A stretch of 64,000 nt of DNA from Sipunculus nudus (taxonomy: Eukaryota > Annelida > Sipuncula > Golfingiida > Sipunculidae): NCBI GenBank assembly GCA_026874595.1, contig CM049312.1:68230929-68294928 (forward strand), read 5' to 3'. This document shows, piece after piece, positions 61,458-64,000 of this stretch. The notes under the pieces are model-generated. The model saw only the letters and a program-made list of their open reading frames with translations. It did no database searches and had not been told where the DNA came from. Position 1 is the first letter of the stretch; every line of letters starts with the position of its first letter. The position numbers and the translations under genes are program-made.

Positions 61458-63205
61458 AAGATCCATTATATGCATGGTGTTATGCATAAAACTCTAATTG
61501 AAGCCGAGAGGTTGGCCGGAGAATTTTCGAAGAATTTGATATGTTAAATAAAATCATTTTTATATGAAAATATATATTATACTGAGCATCGCCATTTACA
61601 GTTGCCCTCCGCGCCCGTGAATCCGCCAGTAAAGGAACCTGTTATCTTGCATGGTAGTACAGTACAGCGCTGAGACGTGATCTCGATAATTGCATTCCGG
61701 TTATAACGCACAAAAACTGAGCACTCACATGGTCGGACAATCCCGCTGCGCAAAAGTTCGTGGTAGCATTATATTATGTGGTACATTTAATGGCTGTATA
61801 TATTTTTAAATATTACGCACTCCTTTCTGTTTGAAAGCTGAGCCAATGTTTTCCAGTGAGACAGTCACTGCGTCCAGGCAGTGTGTTAAACCCGGATCCC
61901 ACTCAGGATCCCGGAACCCAAGAAAAATTTGTAATTCTTAAACTCTCATGGTAATTTGTCCAGATATTTTAGCATAATCGTATCTAAAGACATATTTTTT
62001 ATTATGTTTGGTTAAAACATAAAAAATTAGTCTGTTTTGCAGCAAAATTTGATAAAAAAAAACACTTACGGACCCTGGGGCACGGACCTCACGGATTACA
62101 CGGACCCCGTTTTCTCGTTGTTTTACCATTTCTTTAGTACATACATGTATTTGAAATCACGTTTAGCCATGACACATTTGTGATTTATAATTGTGTTTGT
62201 ATCTGTATTTTTACATTTCTGTCTCAGTTTTTATTCGTAATTTTATATTTGCTATTTATTTCATTTGTGTAGCGTTTTTAAAAGTATTATAATTTAAAAC
62301 ATTTATAAAATCATTATTTTACATAACCTGTAGTTCCAAAGTAGTTGCAAGTAATCAACAATTCCTTTCAGTATTTATATTATTGCCAACTTTTAAATTG
62401 CATGGTTGTTATGAACGGAGCACGGAACCTGTTGTTATGTGGAAGTGCTCTGATATATCAGTCTCAGGTCCGCTCAACTGTTAGTGCACTTCAAATTAAA
62501 TCTCCCCCACTGTGTCCGCACTATTATATTTTCATTTAAAATAGCAAATATTATATTTAGTGTGTGACATGAGTGCTATTTTTTTTCCTCTGTTAGTCAA
62601 TAATAAAAATATGAGCGGTGGTTACTGGGGTCCGTCAAAATTGAACAGTCGGCAAATTCAAGTAAATGAGGCCCGTCTTCATCGAAATATTTTTGTAATT
62701 ATAAATCTTTCAGTGAATCGGTCATTTACAAATGTGCAACATATAGGGACTTTGCTCTGTCCTTACATCAACAATAGTGGTGTTTTTATCGGTATAAATA
62801 ATGGAAAATGAGGAAATAGGTTTATGGGGTCCGGGTACCGTGGGGTTCGGGTTTTACAAACTACCCTGCATTCACTTCCGCTCGGAAAATTTTCATTCTT
62901 TGAAATATCCCCCTTTTGAGCATTTTCCTCACGCGAGATCTCCTTGTGCACAATAGACCTTTTCGCTGCGCGGAGGCTGCCTTTTGAGAAGGGATCACCA
63001 ATGGGGATTATTTCGGGCCGGTCACCGCAAATTTAAGAAAAGCCCAGATAGGGCCCCCGGAGAAAAACTCTGTCCCGCCATCAAACACTCTGTGGCCATT
63101 GTGTTACCAGGCGCGAAAGACACAAAGAAAACAGGCGCCCGCGGGGGAGCAAATTTTAAAATTATTAATTATGCACGTTATACGCAAATATTGCAAATAA
63201 AAGTG
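61458..63205. other. Intergenic, no supported gene
   Basis: Short frames at 62345, 62560 and 62984 lack motifs. GGGGTCCG-type phrases recur around 62080, 62625 and 62825 without a clear unit. Confidence 0.45.
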
Positions 63206-63324
63206 GGTGGAATTTCTTCGGACAAACCCTGAGCATATGTATGTCAGAAATCATGGCAAACCGTACGGTAGTATCAGAGAAGATACGGAAAATTACAAAA
63301 ATCGCCTTACGCTATTAATATATA
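63206..63324 (+). repeat. Dispersed repeat copy B
   Basis: Second copy of the 61346-61457 sequence. Both copies end near TTACGCTATTAATA. Confidence 0.65.
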
Positions 63325-63795
63325 GATTGTCAATAGTTTTTTTTCACGTAAGCTATATAAGCAAACAAGCTTACGTCTCTTTAATATTTTTCTTTAATAA
63401 ATTTTCAGGATAATATCTTTAAAATGTACCGTTTGAACTATAATGTATATTCTTAAAATTGTTACATTCATTTTTTAATTGGAAATAGGAATAAATGAGT
63501 TTCAATAGTAAAATGGCTGGAACAAAGTCAGTGGATGAATCTTTACACATTTATCTCTGATATAACATCTTATTATGATGTTTACTCTTTTTAAGATTTT
63601 CAACGACTATCAGAATCTATAAGTTGATAGAATGAACAAAAAAATAAGATAATGAAACAATAAAAAAAGGCCGAACAACCCAAACCGCTTTAAATACAAT
63701 TAGGTACTCCAATGGATACTCCAATTGATAATTATACATACGCTATGGAGTGCCTATTAAAGTGTGTCTTGCGGGGTACATTTCGGTCGATCATG

Positions 63796-63845
63796 AATAT
63801 ATATATGTATATATATATATAAAGATATACATATGCATACACATA

Positions 63846-63895
<50 letters not shown>
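63796..63895. repeat. Imperfect (TA)n microsatellite
   Basis: TA dinucleotides with TG and CA interruptions, ending in about 22 uninterrupted TA units. Confidence 0.95.
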
Positions 63896-63896
<1 letters not shown>

Positions 63897-64000
63897 CTAA
63901 TGGTTTATCCGTGTTAGTCTGTAAACACGATAAAGGTCATGAGTGACGCCTTTTCGATAGACTAACATGTTTATTAACACACGATAAATAATAAAGAAGT

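Overview
The window is eukaryotic: AT-rich, gene-poor DNA with long (TA)n and (GA)n microsatellites, spliceosomal introns with GT/AG borders, a tRNA-derived SINE, degraded LINE sequence and several TIR transposons. The recognisable genes encode small secreted PAN/apple and SUEL (rhamnose-binding) lectin-like proteins. Together this suggests a marine invertebrate, most likely a lophotrochozoan such as a mollusc or brachiopod; the species cannot be fixed from sequence alone.

Layout. 1-6.2 kb is an old, strongly diverged and deleted copy ('unit 0') of the DNA that follows. About 6.68-22.53 kb (unit 1) and 22.53-46.46 kb (unit 2) are a head-to-tail segmental duplication, alignable by eye over nearly the whole length of unit 1. 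Unit 2 is longer because it carries a TTAA-flanked piggyBac-like insertion (31.5-33.3 kb), a triplicated 280-bp block, a 1.6-kb segment (27.1-28.8 kb), a 4.6-kb segment (38.7-43.3 kb, holding a SINE) and a 0.7-kb segment with a PAN exon (43.5-44.2 kb). 46.6-47.3 kb is a dead non-LTR reverse transcriptase. 51.7-53.1 kb is a separate plus-strand gene. 54.7-63.9 kb is a repeat graveyard: a Tigger-like end, a triplicated 208-bp unit, a hAT-like MITE, and a 865-bp element with 40-bp inverted ends and more than 30 CGTA-containing reiterations.

Genes. Three complete three-exon genes can be assembled. Two minus-strand paralogues (8652-9826 and 24464-25637, 277 aa each) encode signal peptide, a roughly 168-residue beta-rich domain I cannot name, and a C-terminal PAN domain. 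The plus-strand gene (51684-53100, 193 aa) encodes signal peptide, SUEL lectin domain and PAN domain. All introns are phase 1, so the two gene types look like one chassis (signal exon, exchangeable domain exon, terminal PAN exon) with different central cassettes. A terminal PAN exon at 43469-43719 and broken relics at 14082, 19963 and possibly 1910 show repeated birth and loss in this cluster. Extracellular binding (recognition or mucus/matrix function) is an inference from the domains only.

Most of the remaining DNA shows no coding signal; the longest single ORF (212 codons at 7313-7951) is broken in its duplicate and is rejected.
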